A stretch of 64,000 bases of DNA. Source: CAWCAW01 sp963714125 (GTDB lineage: Bacteria; Actinomycetota; Acidimicrobiia; Acidimicrobiales; UBA8190). The stretch covers positions 2,542,001 to 2,606,000 of the forward strand of contig OY970234.1 of assembly GCA_963714125.1 (NCBI GenBank). Direction: 5' to 3'. Made by a program: the position numbers and the translations under genes. How positions within the stretch are numbered: the stretch's first letter is position 1; every line of letters begins with the position of its first letter. The notes beneath the pieces were generated by a model that worked only from the letters and a program-made list of their open reading frames with translations, was not told where the DNA came from and did not search any database. This document shows positions 49,477 through 58,445 of the stretch, piece by piece.

Positions 49477-50901
49477 ATGGTGCACACGCTGACGAGGATG
49501 AGGAAGTCCGCCCGGCTCGGTGTGATCGGCGGGGTCATCGCCATCATGATCGGTGCCAGCCTCACGGTCGTTCTCGGGGTGGCGAGCGCCTCCACGGGCC
49601 CTTGCGGCACTCTGGCGTCGGGCGGGGCCACCCCGCCGGTCTACATCGACTGTGCGGTCCCCCCCGCCTCCACGCCGTATTCGACGTATACGGACCAACA
49701 GCAGATCGATTTGGCCATAGGGCCGAACACGTTGGTCTCATCGACGGATGCCCACGGCGGCGACATAACCGCCATCGAGTGCGAGTACACCAACGGCGTC
49801 GGAGGTGCGGGTGATCCTCCCAATGACAATTACTGCAGCGCCCCCACGGCAGCTGAGGACTTTCCCTACTCGGTGCACGCCAACGGGAGCTTCGATTACA
49901 CCGCCGACAATCAAGGCGACCTGCTCAGCATCTACGCCCTCCCCGACTCGCAGTTCCCCCAGTCGAGCATCGTGTGCAACTCGACCAATCCCTGCGTGTG
50001 GTACGTCGGCGAGGACTACACCAACTTCACCGCTCCCCATGTCTTCTCCAATCCGTTCCTGGTCTCGTCATCGAGTGGAACCGCCCCAGTGATCACCAGC
50101 ACCAACAGCGCCACCGTGTCGGTGGGGTCGGCCCTGAACTTCGCCATCGCCACGTCGGGTTCCCCGGCAGCCACAGTGTCGGAATCCGGCGCTCTTCCCG
50201 CCAACGTCACCTTTAGCGCTCACAGCGGGGGGACGGCGACGTTGGCCGGCACGCCGGCCGACGGCAAGGTGGGGACGTATCCGATCACCATCCACGCCAC
50301 CAACGGCGTGGGGTCGCCGGTCACACAGGACTTCACCCTTCGCGTCACCACGGCCGCCCTGACCATCACGGCCTCTTCGCAGTCGGTCACCCAGGGATCC
50401 GCGGTGGCGTCCGTCACCGCTGGCTACTCGGGGTTTGTGAACAGCGACACGCCCGCGTCGCTCACGAAGCAGCCGACATGTTCCACGGCGGCCACGAGCA
50501 CGTCGCCCTCGGGCAACTACACCTCGACCTGCTCAGGTGCGACCGATCCCAACTACACGATCTCCTACGTGAACGGCACGGTCATCATCCATCCGAGCTT
50601 CTACATCACCACCAGCCAATCCGCCTTCACCAACGCCACCGACGGGACACCATATTCAGTGGCGCTGGCCACCGCCGGTGCTGACGGTCCGGTGAAGTGG
50701 AAGCTGACCAGCGCCAAGACCACCCTCCCAAAGGGCTTGAAGGTGCACCCCGGTGCGGTGTCGGGAACCCCCAAGACGGGCAAGCACGCCGACGCGGCGG
50801 GTCACTACGTCTTCACCGTGTCGGCCACCGTTAAGGCAGCCAAGACACACCCCGCTCAGACGGCATCGGCCACCTTCACCATCACCATCGCGGCCGGCTG
50901 A
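49477..50901 (+). CDS. Secreted protein with putative Ig-like and MBG-like domains
   Basis: 474 residues. Signal peptide LGVIGGVIAIMIGASLTVVL ending SASTGP. A unique cysteine-containing N-terminal domain (about 40-200: PVYIDCAVPPAS, IDLAIGPNTLVSSTDAHGGD, VWYVGEDYTNF) follows. Then come an Ig-like domain of the putative-Ig type (PVITSTNSATVSVGSALNF to PADGKVGTYPITIHATNGVG), an MBG/YDG-like module (LTITASSQSVTQGSAVASVT, then PNYTISYVNGTVIIHP) and a last Ig-like segment (DGTPYSVALATAGADGPVKW). No anchor is seen, so the protein is probably released or held by interactions. Function unknown; the N-terminal domain resembles the one preceding Ig repeats in other surface proteins of this kind. Start ATG 49477 with gaggag upstream. 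Confidence 0.75.
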   Translation: MVHTLTRMRKSARLGVIGGVIAIMIGASLTVVLGVASASTGPCGTLASGGATPPVYIDCAVPPASTPYSTYTDQQQIDLAIGPNTLVSSTDAHGGDITAIECEYTNGVGGAGDPPNDNYCSAPTAAEDFPYSVHANGSFDYTADNQGDLLSIYALPDSQFPQSSIVCNSTNPCVWYVGEDYTNFTAPHVFSNPFLVSSSSGTAPVITSTNSATVSVGSALNFAIATSGSPAATVSESGALPANVTFSAHSGGTATLAGTPADGKVGTYPITIHATNGVGSPVTQDFTLRVTTAALTITASSQSVTQGSAVASVTAGYSGFVNSDTPASLTKQPTCSTAATSTSPSGNYTSTCSGATDPNYTISYVNGTVIIHPSFYITTSQSAFTNATDGTPYSVALATAGADGPVKWKLTSAKTTLPKGLKVHPGAVSGTPKTGKHADAAGHYVFTVSATVKAAKTHPAQTASATFTITIAAG

Positions 50902-51321
50902 GTCGGACGGGGTTCGAGATCAATCGAGACCAGGGCGCTTTGGAGCGGATCTGTTCGTCGAGTCGGCGGACCAGGGTCGGCGGTGCCACAGTGCGGTAGG
51001 CGTCCTCGCAGAACATGGCGATCTCGTCCCACGGCACTCGCCCGTCGAGGCGCACACCCAGCCACCCACTCTGCCCGACATAAGGGGGCCGGAATATACG
51101 TTTGGATGCCGAGCCCACCCGTACCTCCTGAGCACCGGGGGGCGCCGCACACCACAGGTGTGGGAAGACGTGATCGTGGTGGCCTGTGGGCCAAAGCATG
51201 ACGAACGGCTTCTTGACGAAGAAAGCGGACTCCCGTGGCTCTGACGCTCGGTGACCTCCGGTAAGGCGGGGCAGATCGACCGCACGGATTGCTCCACTGC
51301 CTGACCGGGCACGGTCTCCAC
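50882..51321 (-). pseudogene. MmcQ/YjbR-family (DUF419) protein, frameshifted
   Basis: The N-terminal helix with the family mark ICPALPEVTERQSHGSP lies in one minus frame (GTG starts at 51297, 51312 or 51321). The body, AFFVKKPFVMLWPTGHHDHV, then LWCAAPPGAQEV, then FRPPYVGQSGWLGVRLDG and FCEDAYRTVAPPTLVRRLDE, lies in the adjacent frame. Re-inserting one G in the CCG|CT context at 51224-51228 (plus strand agcgg) restores HGSPAFFVKKPF. MmcQ/YjbR proteins are small CyaY-like DNA-binding-fold proteins of unknown function. The 3' end overlaps the secreted Ig-like gene by 20 nt. Confidence 0.72.
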
Positions 51322-51422
51322 AGTGCAAACACGGCGCCGGCCGGTTTTCGGCTCGCCCTGGCCGTCAGCAGGTGGCGGCAATAGTCGCCCGACGACGTCG
51401 GTCCAGAGACTAGAACTCACCC

Positions 51423-52058
51423 ATGACGAAGGACGCTCCCGCCCGGCTCCTGACCCATCAACGGGGCGAACGCTACGGCGAGATCATCGCCGTGTTCCAT
51501 GATGGGGACCGCTTCTTCGCTCACGTCTACGGGACCCAAGGCCTTAACGACTGCCCACCCGAGTTGTGGGATGCGCTCGACGCCTCGCACATCGGCGACG
51601 ATCTCGGCGCGCTGATGGTCAAGCTGAACGGACCACGGTTCTGGGTGATCGATGGGATCGGAGCGAAGGGTGAACCCATCGAGGCGGTGTTGCGGGACTT
51701 CAACGGCATCCTCATGCGTCGGATCGCCGTGTTGGACCTTGGGACCGACCCAACGCAGGTCCCCTACACCGTCCGACACGTCGACCGCCGGGCCATCTTC
51801 TTCTTCGACGCCGATACCACTATCTACGAGTTGTTCGACCCGTTCGGAGCCACGTATGTGATGCAGGCGTATTGCACCGGTGTGGACCCCGGCCTCAATG
51901 AGCACACTCTGGCCGGGTTGGGCGATCGTCTCCAGCTTCCCGCGGGTTGGAGCTTCGGTGCTCGGGTCATCGACGAAGAGCTGATCATCGACACGTCGGC
52001 GACCATCGCCACCGTGCTCCAAGACGAGCTCGAGAACACGTACACCCTGCCGTACTGA
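51423..52058 (+). CDS. Conserved protein of unknown function
   Basis: 211 residues, cytoplasmic, no signal peptide. It is rich in alternating beta and alpha segments: RLLTHQRGERYGEIIAVFHD at the start, PRFWVIDGIGAKGEPIEAVL, FNGILMRRIAVLDLG and VRHVDRRAIFFFDADTTIYE in the middle, and a final NTYTLPY. I do not recognise a named family, though the composition and codon use are those of a real gene. The ATG at 51423 has no strong ribosome site. It ends 11 nt before a membrane glycosyltransferase-like gene on the same strand. Confidence 0.65.
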   Translation: MTKDAPARLLTHQRGERYGEIIAVFHDGDRFFAHVYGTQGLNDCPPELWDALDASHIGDDLGALMVKLNGPRFWVIDGIGAKGEPIEAVLRDFNGILMRRIAVLDLGTDPTQVPYTVRHVDRRAIFFFDADTTIYELFDPFGATYVMQAYCTGVDPGLNEHTLAGLGDRLQLPAGWSFGARVIDEELIIDTSATIATVLQDELENTYTLPY

Positions 52059-52069
52059 CACCGACGATC

Positions 52070-53932
52070 ATGGCTGAGGCATCTGTGTCCGACCGACCAT
52101 CGGGTCGCCTGAAGTGGGTGTGCATCTCGGGCGCGTTTGTCGTCATCGTATTCGCCGAGGCCCTCGTGTATGGCGTCATGAAATCGAAGGGGGTGTCGAC
52201 CACCGGAGACGAGCCGCATTACCTGATCGTGGCCAAGGCCCTTTCCCACTTGAATTTCCATCCCCTCGGGGCCTACAAGGCCGACCTGAGAACACACCAG
52301 ATCTTCAATTGGGCGCCGAATACACAACCGACCAACCTCAATTTCCAGCTGTACAACGGACCTCACGGGGCGGTGGGCACCCACAATTTGGGCTTGTCCG
52401 CCCTACTGGCGCCGTTCGTCGCCGTCGGCGGGGCCAAGCTGGGACGCCTCGCAATGATGTCCCTCAACACGGCCGGATTCATCTACTTCTTCATCCGGTC
52501 CGCCAACTTGGCTCGTTTGAGCAGCCGGGCCAAAGTGGTCTTCGCTTTGCTGTTGGCCAGCCCCGCCATTTGGTTGGCCGGGACTCAGATCTACCCTGAC
52601 CTCTTTACTGGGGTAGTGATGACGTGCACACTGGTGGACGTCGCCGCCGTTGAGATGCGTGGGCGCCTGGACGCTTTTGGTATCGCCATCTCCAGCGTGG
52701 CCCTTGCCGCTCTTCCGTGGCTGCATCAACAGAATCTCATTCCTGCCATCTTCATCGTGATCGCCTTTGCGGTGGTGGCCGGACGCGCCCGACAATGGCG
52801 GACCTTCGTCATCGTGGCTCTGGTATCGGTGGCGTCATGGCTCCTGCTGGTGGGCTACAACGTCTACGCGTACGGGCATGCCTTGGGCCTCCCTCAGCCG
52901 TTTCCGTCTCTCCACGGTGCCGGCATAACCGACATCCTCGGGTTGCTCGTGGACCGCCATCAAGGCCTCTTCGTGCAGGTCCCCACCGCAGCACTCGGTT
53001 GTGTCGGGCTGTGGATGGGAAGGCGAATCGCTCCGGTCGCCGTTATGGCCACACTGGCGGCAGCGGCCTCGTTGCTCTACCTCAACGGCACCTTCACCGG
53101 CGCCCCCTATGGCGGCGCCAGCCTGGCCGGACGCTTCGAGTGGTCCTCGTTGGTGCCCTTGCTGGCCTGGTGCCCGCTCGTGATCTCCTCTTACGGCCGT
53201 TCCCGGGCCCGATTGTGGAGCCTCGGAGCAGTGGCCGCCGTGTTGTGGGCGCTCGAATCGGTCCCGATACTCCTGGGCGACCACGTCTATTACAACCAGC
53301 TGGCCGGCGGTGCCCCGTGGGACCCGGCGACGTATCCGGGGTGGTGGGGCGGCTTTGACCGCCTCCTTCCCGAGTTCGTTCCCGGAAACCGCCTCTTAGG
53401 CGGCCCCTGGTTTGGCCTCCCGATGGCGCTCTTCGTGCTGGGTGGCACCGTTGTCATCGTGGGGGTCACCGCCCGCCTCAAACGAAAGGGAATGATCCGA
53501 GTCGTGATGGCCTCTGTGGCGCTATGCATCGCATTGGGCGTGCTCGCCAACGTGACCCCTTACCCTTTGCCGGCTCACCCGTTGGTTCTGACCGCCGAGG
53601 TGGGCGGACCGCTTCGATCAACCGCGGCGGGCAGTGGCATGCGCGCCGTACCGATGGTGGGTGTCGGAGCCGGCACCTACAACGTCGAGGTCGTCTACAC
53701 GCTGCACGGAGATACAGGGTCTGGCGATTTCGCCGCTTATTGCGGCGCCGCAGCAACGCCCGCCTCGACACAATCGTCAGCGCCCCTCAACCCCGCTCTG
53801 GAGCCGGGATCGCACGTCGTAGCACAGCCTCTGCACTGCCCGATGAGCACGCTCTGGTTCGAAATGAAGGTCCAGCCGTCGACCACGCTCGAGGTCGACA
53901 AGCTGGTACTTACCAAAACGGCCAGCGGCTAA
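52070..53932 (+). CDS. GT-C-like multi-pass membrane protein
   Basis: 620 residues with about eleven membrane helices. After helix 1 the first outside loop has STTGDEPHYLIVAKAL, an acidic D-E motif like the catalytic loop of GT-C glycosyltransferases (mannosyl/arabinosyl transferases using polyprenyl-phosphate sugars). Later helices include FALLLASPAIWLAGTQIYPD and LLPEFVPGNRLLGGPWFGLP. The last 120 residues form a non-membrane domain (LVLTAEVGGPLRSTAAGSGM) with two cysteines, probably outside the cell. A glycosyltransferase of the cell envelope is inferred; donor and acceptor are unknown. Start ATG 52070. Confidence 0.7.
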   Translation: MAEASVSDRPSGRLKWVCISGAFVVIVFAEALVYGVMKSKGVSTTGDEPHYLIVAKALSHLNFHPLGAYKADLRTHQIFNWAPNTQPTNLNFQLYNGPHGAVGTHNLGLSALLAPFVAVGGAKLGRLAMMSLNTAGFIYFFIRSANLARLSSRAKVVFALLLASPAIWLAGTQIYPDLFTGVVMTCTLVDVAAVEMRGRLDAFGIAISSVALAALPWLHQQNLIPAIFIVIAFAVVAGRARQWRTFVIVALVSVASWLLLVGYNVYAYGHALGLPQPFPSLHGAGITDILGLLVDRHQGLFVQVPTAALGCVGLWMGRRIAPVAVMATLAAAASLLYLNGTFTGAPYGGASLAGRFEWSSLVPLLAWCPLVISSYGRSRARLWSLGAVAAVLWALESVPILLGDHVYYNQLAGGAPWDPATYPGWWGGFDRLLPEFVPGNRLLGGPWFGLPMALFVLGGTVVIVGVTARLKRKGMIRVVMASVALCIALGVLANVTPYPLPAHPLVLTAEVGGPLRSTAAGSGMRAVPMVGVGAGTYNVEVVYTLHGDTGSGDFAAYCGAAATPASTQSSAPLNPALEPGSHVVAQPLHCPMSTLWFEMKVQPSTTLEVDKLVLTKTASG

Positions 53933-53937
53933 AGCGA

Positions 53938-54297
53938 CTACGGGGACAGGCCGGCCGAATGGGTCACCTGCGCCGCCACCGATTCGGGGTCGGCCAGTCC
54001 GATGATGAGCTGGTCGTAAGTGGCGTTTTCCAGGAGAATCCGGACACCTCGGGCGGTGTCGTGATGGACCACGGCGAAGATCTTGGCATCGCGGCTCGTA
54101 AAGGTCCCGATGGCCACGACTCCAGGAACGCCCGTACCGACCCGGAATCCGTGCACGGCTCCGATGACGTCGTCAAGCACTTCCACGCTTTTGACAGCCG
54201 ACAAGGGAACTCTCGGTTCGCCGTGGGCCGCCTCAACCTTTTCGATCGTGCGAAGCTGGACCACCAGATCGTCACCTTCGACAACCAACTCAGCCAT
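53938..54297 (-). CDS. Small conserved actinobacterial protein of unknown function
   Basis: 119 residues, largely beta-strands: LVVEGDDLVVQLRTIEKVEA, VPLSAVKSVEVLDDVIGAVH, GVPGVVAIGTFTSRDAKIFA and VVHHDTARGVRILLENATYD. The pattern suggests a pleckstrin-homology-like or similar small beta fold; I recall similar actinobacterial proteins without known function. It is convergent with the GT-C-like gene (5-nt gap) and divergent from the beta-glucosidase (101-nt gap). Confidence 0.7.
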   Translation of the reverse strand: MAELVVEGDDLVVQLRTIEKVEAAHGEPRVPLSAVKSVEVLDDVIGAVHGFRVGTGVPGVVAIGTFTSRDAKIFAVVHHDTARGVRILLENATYDQLIIGLADPESVAAQVTHSAGLSP

Positions 54298-54398
54298 GTC
54301 GAGACCTCCCTGACGCGAATGGTCTTAGTTTTGCAGCCCAACAGCCAGTAAAGCGTGCATCGACCCAACCGAACTGAACGGCATCGGAGCAGACATCC

Positions 54399-56960
54399 AT
54401 GGCCCGCCACCTCACATCTCTTGTCGCCCAACTCGACCTCGACGAAAAGGCTGCACTGTTGGCCGGCGCCGACCTTTTCTCCACCGTCGCCTTGGACCGA
54501 CACGGCATTGCGTCGGTCCGGCTCACAGACGGACCCAACGGCGCCCGCGGCGCGGGCCTGACGGTGACCGGCGTAGACGAAAAGACCCTGACGGCAGCAT
54601 GCGTGCCATGCGGGGCCGCCCTCGGCGCTTCCTGGGACCCCGCCTTAGTTGAACGGGTGGGCCGGCTCGTCGGAGAAGAGGCCCGAACCAAAGCGTGCCG
54701 CGTCCTCCTGGCCCCCACGGTGAACCTCCATCGCTCTCCCCTGGGTGGTCGGAACTTTGAGTCGTATTCCGAGGATCCGCTGCTGGCCGGCCGCATGGGC
54801 GCGGCGTACATCCGTGGGGCTCAGTCGGCCGGGGTTATCTGCACGGTGAAGCACTTCGCCGGCAACGAATACGAAGATGATCGATTGATCGCCGACTCCA
54901 TTATCGACCAGCGCGCTCTTCGTGAGCTTCATCTGCTGCCGTTCGAAATAGCGGTGAAGGAAGGAGGCGTGCTCGGGGTCATGACGAGCTACAACCGGCT
55001 CAACGGCCACTACTGCGCCGACAGTCGCTGGCTCGTCGAAGACATCCTCCGGGACGAATGGGGCTTTGCGGGCATCGTCATCACCGACTGGTACGCCTTC
55101 GCCGACACCGGCAAGGCCATGGAGGCCGGCCTCGACCTGGAGATGCCCGGGCCCGGCCGAGCCTACGGTCCCCAGTTGGCCGAGGCCGTACGACTCGGTC
55201 AGGTTCCCGAGTCGCACGTCGATGCGGCGCTGCTCCGGCTCTTGTCGGCATTTGATGGCGTAGGGGCCCTCGACGATGACCCCGACGAGATACCTCGGGC
55301 GCTGGACAAGCCCGAGCACAGGGTCATTGCGCGCCATGCCGCCATCGCGGCGACGGTTCTCCTGACGAACACCGGAGTCCTGCCCCTGGACCGAACCCAG
55401 TTGCGGCGCATTGCCGTCATCGGTCCCAATGCGGGGCGGGCCGTGATCATGGGTGGTGGGTCGGCCAGCGTGCCCGCTCATTATTGGCGCAGCCCCCTCG
55501 ACGCGCTGCGAGAGCGCCTGGGATCCGCGGTGGAAATTATCCATGAACCGGCCGTGGACATAGCCCGGTCCAGTCCGGAGATTCCCGCTGCGTGGCTCAG
55601 TGTTGATGGGGAGCCGGGCATGAGGGTCGAGTTCTATCGACAAGGCGATCTTGGCGGCGAAGTCGTGCACACCACGACCAATGCCACCGGTGCCCTCACG
55701 TGGTTCGGTTCGACACCGCGCCGAGTGGGGCCGAGCTTCTCGTGGAGGGCGTACGCCGACCTCGTCGTCGAGGAGGCCGGGCGCTGGACAATCTCGCTGG
55801 TGCAGACAGATCCGGCTCGCTTGCTCATCGACGGCATCGTTGTTCTCGACGGATTCAACGAGTCGTCGCCACCCGGCCACGACTTCTTTGGCTTGGCCAA
55901 GGAGGAGCTCACCTGGACGGGTGATCTCGCCCCCGATGGACCCGTGCACATCGAAGTCCAATCGGCCGTGCTCGCACCGGCCATGGTGACGGGCGCCAAG
56001 TTGGGCATCCGCTCCTCTCCCCCTGCTGACGGTATCGATCGCGCCGTGTCGGCGGCGCGTGACGCCGATGCCGTGGTGATCGTGGTGGGCACCGACGCGG
56101 ATTGGGAGAGCGAGGGCTTTGACCGCGAGTCGCTCCGACTTCCCGGGGCCCAAGACGAGCTCGTCGAGCGCGTCCTGGCCGTGGCTCCGAACGCCGTTGT
56201 CGTACTGAACGTCGGAGCTCCCGTCGCCGTGCCGTGGGCGGCGCAAGCGGGGGCGGTGGTCCAGTGTTGGTTCGGGGGCCAGGAGATGGCCGACGCGCTC
56301 ACCGACATCTTGTTGGGGGATGCCGATCCCGGCGGCCGGCTCCCGACGACGATCCCCATGTCTCTGACCGACAACCCTTGCTGGGGAAGCATGACACCTG
56401 AAGGTGGACGCATTCGCTACACCGAAAGCATCCTTGTCGGCTACCGGTGGTACGAGTCGCGAGGTATCGCCGTATCCTTCCCCTTTGGCCACGGAATGTC
56501 GTACACCACGTTCGACATTGGCGAGCCTGAACTCTCGACGAACACGATGGAGCCGGGAGGCAGCATCCTTGTCCGGATCCCGGTGACCAATAGCGGCGAG
56601 CGGGCCGGTACCGAGGTCGTGCAGGTGTATGTGGCCCCCACCAGCACCCGCGCCTTCAGGCCGCGCAAAGAACTCAAGGGCTTCGCCAAAGCTGAGCTCG
56701 CCCCGGGCCAATCGACCATTGTCGAGGTGCGCCTTGACGATCGAGCTTTCGCCCGTTGGGCCGACCCTGATCCGGCGTTTCCAGGTCTGGCCGCGCAACT
56801 CGCTCAGGATGTCTTTTGGGCGCGTCGGCCCGCCCTCATCGAAGAACCAGGGTGGACGATGGACCCCGGTCGGTACCAACTTCTCATTGGCCGATCGTCG
56901 GCCGACATCAGCCACGTCCTCGACGTGCAGGTTCCCACCGGCGCCACGCTCGACCGATAA
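54399..56960 (+). CDS. Beta-glucosidase, GH3 family, with PA14-like insert
   Basis: 853 residues. GH3 N-terminal barrel: LLAGADLFSTVALDRHGIAS, VRLTDGPNGARG, GRNFESYSEDPLLAGRMGAA, CTVKHFAGNEYEDDR and the nucleophile Asp in GIVITDWYAFADTGKAM. The (alpha/beta)6 sandwich follows (LLTNTGVLPLDRTQLRRIAV), interrupted by a PA14-like beta domain at about 385-540 (MRVEFYRQGDLGGEVVHT; LLIDGIVVLDGFNESS). Then come VPWAAQAGAVVQCWFGGQEM and a fibronectin-III-like end (VRIPVTNSGERAGTEVVQVY). The PA14-containing GH3 layout is typical of beta-glucosidases that trim oligosaccharides. No signal peptide, so it is intracellular. ATG 54399. Confidence 0.93.
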   Translation: MARHLTSLVAQLDLDEKAALLAGADLFSTVALDRHGIASVRLTDGPNGARGAGLTVTGVDEKTLTAACVPCGAALGASWDPALVERVGRLVGEEARTKACRVLLAPTVNLHRSPLGGRNFESYSEDPLLAGRMGAAYIRGAQSAGVICTVKHFAGNEYEDDRLIADSIIDQRALRELHLLPFEIAVKEGGVLGVMTSYNRLNGHYCADSRWLVEDILRDEWGFAGIVITDWYAFADTGKAMEAGLDLEMPGPGRAYGPQLAEAVRLGQVPESHVDAALLRLLSAFDGVGALDDDPDEIPRALDKPEHRVIARHAAIAATVLLTNTGVLPLDRTQLRRIAVIGPNAGRAVIMGGGSASVPAHYWRSPLDALRERLGSAVEIIHEPAVDIARSSPEIPAAWLSVDGEPGMRVEFYRQGDLGGEVVHTTTNATGALTWFGSTPRRVGPSFSWRAYADLVVEEAGRWTISLVQTDPARLLIDGIVVLDGFNESSPPGHDFFGLAKEELTWTGDLAPDGPVHIEVQSAVLAPAMVTGAKLGIRSSPPADGIDRAVSAARDADAVVIVVGTDADWESEGFDRESLRLPGAQDELVERVLAVAPNAVVVLNVGAPVAVPWAAQAGAVVQCWFGGQEMADALTDILLGDADPGGRLPTTIPMSLTDNPCWGSMTPEGGRIRYTESILVGYRWYESRGIAVSFPFGHGMSYTTFDIGEPELSTNTMEPGGSILVRIPVTNSGERAGTEVVQVYVAPTSTRAFRPRKELKGFAKAELAPGQSTIVEVRLDDRAFARWADPDPAFPGLAAQLAQDVFWARRPALIEEPGWTMDPGRYQLLIGRSSADISHVLDVQVPTGATLDR

Positions 56961-57021
56961 CCGGTGCGGTCCGGCGATGGGCCACACTTGCCACGCTCTA
57001 CACGCCGACTGGCCCAGACGG

Positions 57022-57657
57022 TCAGGTCTTTGCCATCAGCTCCCGTGCTTGAGCAAGACCGACGACCAGATCGTGAAGGTCGCCTCCCACTTCGAGTCGA
57101 CCCGAGAGTTCGAGGCCTCCGACCTTCATCGGCTCGAATCCCGCCGTGCGGATCAATGGCTCCACTTCCTTGGCGCCACGATCAACGTCCGTGGCATAGA
57201 AGAGGACGGCCGGCTCCGGTATTCGACTCCCGGCCGACTCCAACAGGTCTGCCGACATCGTCCCAAACGCCAGGACCAAGCGCGTGCCGGCCGGCAACCA
57301 GCCGGCCACAACTGCACCAGAGGCCTGTCCGGACGCCAAGACGCGTACGACTTTGCCTTGGGCGTCAGTGGTAAGTGGATTACTCGGTACAACCACGAGC
57401 TTGTCTGTGAGCGAGTCGGCGATCTCGTCTATGACACCTTTCAGCACGGTGAAGCGCAGGGCCAGAACGACGGCGTCGGCGCCCGACAGCGCGTCGAAGT
57501 TGTCGACGGTCGCAGTAGCACCTTCCCCGATCTGTTGCGCCAAGGTCCGCGCCGCATCGCTGCTGCCACTCGACAGCCGCAGGGTCTCACCACCCGAGGC
57601 GAGCCGGCGAGCGATAACCGATCCAAGGCCTCCGGTACCGATAACCGCCGTGGTCAT
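57022..57657 (-). CDS. NAD(P)-binding F420-dependent oxidoreductase-like protein
   Basis: 211 residues. The N-terminus is a Rossmann motif TTAVIGTGGLGSVIARRLAS (G-x-G-x-x-G), then SGADAVVLALRFTVLKGVID, VVVPSNPLTTDAQGKVVRVL, AFGTMSADLLESAG and VLFYATDVDRGAKEVEPLI, matching the NADP oxidoreductase coenzyme F420-dependent family (FNO/F420:NADP reductase-like). It could pass hydride between NADPH and F420 or simply reduce another substrate; actinobacteria use F420. The ATG at 57657 replaces a longer frame from 57780. It lies 25 nt downstream of the VOC gene and may be co-transcribed with it. Confidence 0.82.
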   Translation of the reverse strand: MTTAVIGTGGLGSVIARRLASGGETLRLSSGSSDAARTLAQQIGEGATATVDNFDALSGADAVVLALRFTVLKGVIDEIADSLTDKLVVVPSNPLTTDAQGKVVRVLASGQASGAVVAGWLPAGTRLVLAFGTMSADLLESAGSRIPEPAVLFYATDVDRGAKEVEPLIRTAGFEPMKVGGLELSGRLEVGGDLHDLVVGLAQARELMAKT

Positions 57658-57682
57658 GTGGACAGCGCCGTGATCTGGCCCG

Positions 57683-58147
57683 TCACTCGGACCCAATCCC
57701 AGGCGCACCCGACGGCCAGTGAGCGGGCGACCAGTCCCCCGCCGGGTCTGTCGTTTGACCAACCTCGATGATGTGTCCATCGGGATCGCGGATGTAGCAG
57801 CGGATCTCGTACTGATGTTGCTTTGGCGGCGTCAGGAAGTGGGCGCCCCGGGCACTCCATTCGGCATAGACGGCGTGGACGTCTTTAACCCGGATATTGA
57901 GGAAGCTACTGACCCGGTCGGGATCACGGGGCGTTTCCAAGGTGACCTCGGGCTTATCGTCGGTAGGGCCGCCACCGACATTGATGATGATCCAGCTGTT
58001 CGATAGGGCGACATAGGTCACGTCGCCCGAGAAGGCCAACTTGCCGCCCAACACTTCGGTGTAGAAGCGTCGAGAGCGCTCAACATCGTCTGAGACGATG
58101 AAGTGAGCCAGCACGATTTCCGTCTCGAGCGATGGGGACTCGGCCAT
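57683..58147 (-). CDS. VOC (glyoxalase/bleomycin resistance/dioxygenase) superfamily protein
   Basis: 154 residues with two beta-alpha-beta-beta-beta modules: IVLAHFIVSDDVERSRRFYT, EVLGGKLAFSGDVTYVALSN, NIRVKDVHAVYAEWSARGAH and IRCYIRDPDGHIIEVGQT. Metal ligands are suggested by the first His (AHFIVSD) and the late Glu (IIEVGQ). Function within the superfamily cannot be assigned. The start ATG 58147 faces the large FtsX-type permease gene across a 298-nt gap (58148-58445) that should hold divergent promoters; I see no clear operator in it. Confidence 0.85.
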   Translation of the reverse strand: MAESPSLETEIVLAHFIVSDDVERSRRFYTEVLGGKLAFSGDVTYVALSNSWIIINVGGGPTDDKPEVTLETPRDPDRVSSFLNIRVKDVHAVYAEWSARGAHFLTPPKQHQYEIRCYIRDPDGHIIEVGQTTDPAGDWSPAHWPSGAPGIGSE

Positions 58148-58445
58148 CTGATGCCTCCATGTGGTGGTTCTCGCACCCTCTTACCTGGGGTCGGTGGCTG
58201 ATGCTAGGGCACTCTCGGCAACACGCATAGAAGTACTGAAGTTCAATACCGTCGAGCCCTGATGGAATCCCGATAGCCGAATCGATCCGATTCAGAGGCC
58301 ACCCATCTCGTGCGAATTGGCCGGAGGCCGTTCGAAGCTCAGGTGGTGCCACCGAGAACACCTCGTGCTGGCACGACCTCGCCACACCGGCTGTCTCCCT
58401 TGGTCTGCGTACCATCGATCGGCCACACTGGGCCCGGAGGTCCTT

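Noticed and set aside
54645..56987. 780-residue open frame on the minus strand
   Set aside because: Shadow of the GH3 beta-glucosidase; the plus-strand protein has all family motifs, while the minus translation is Gly/Arg/His-rich without domains.
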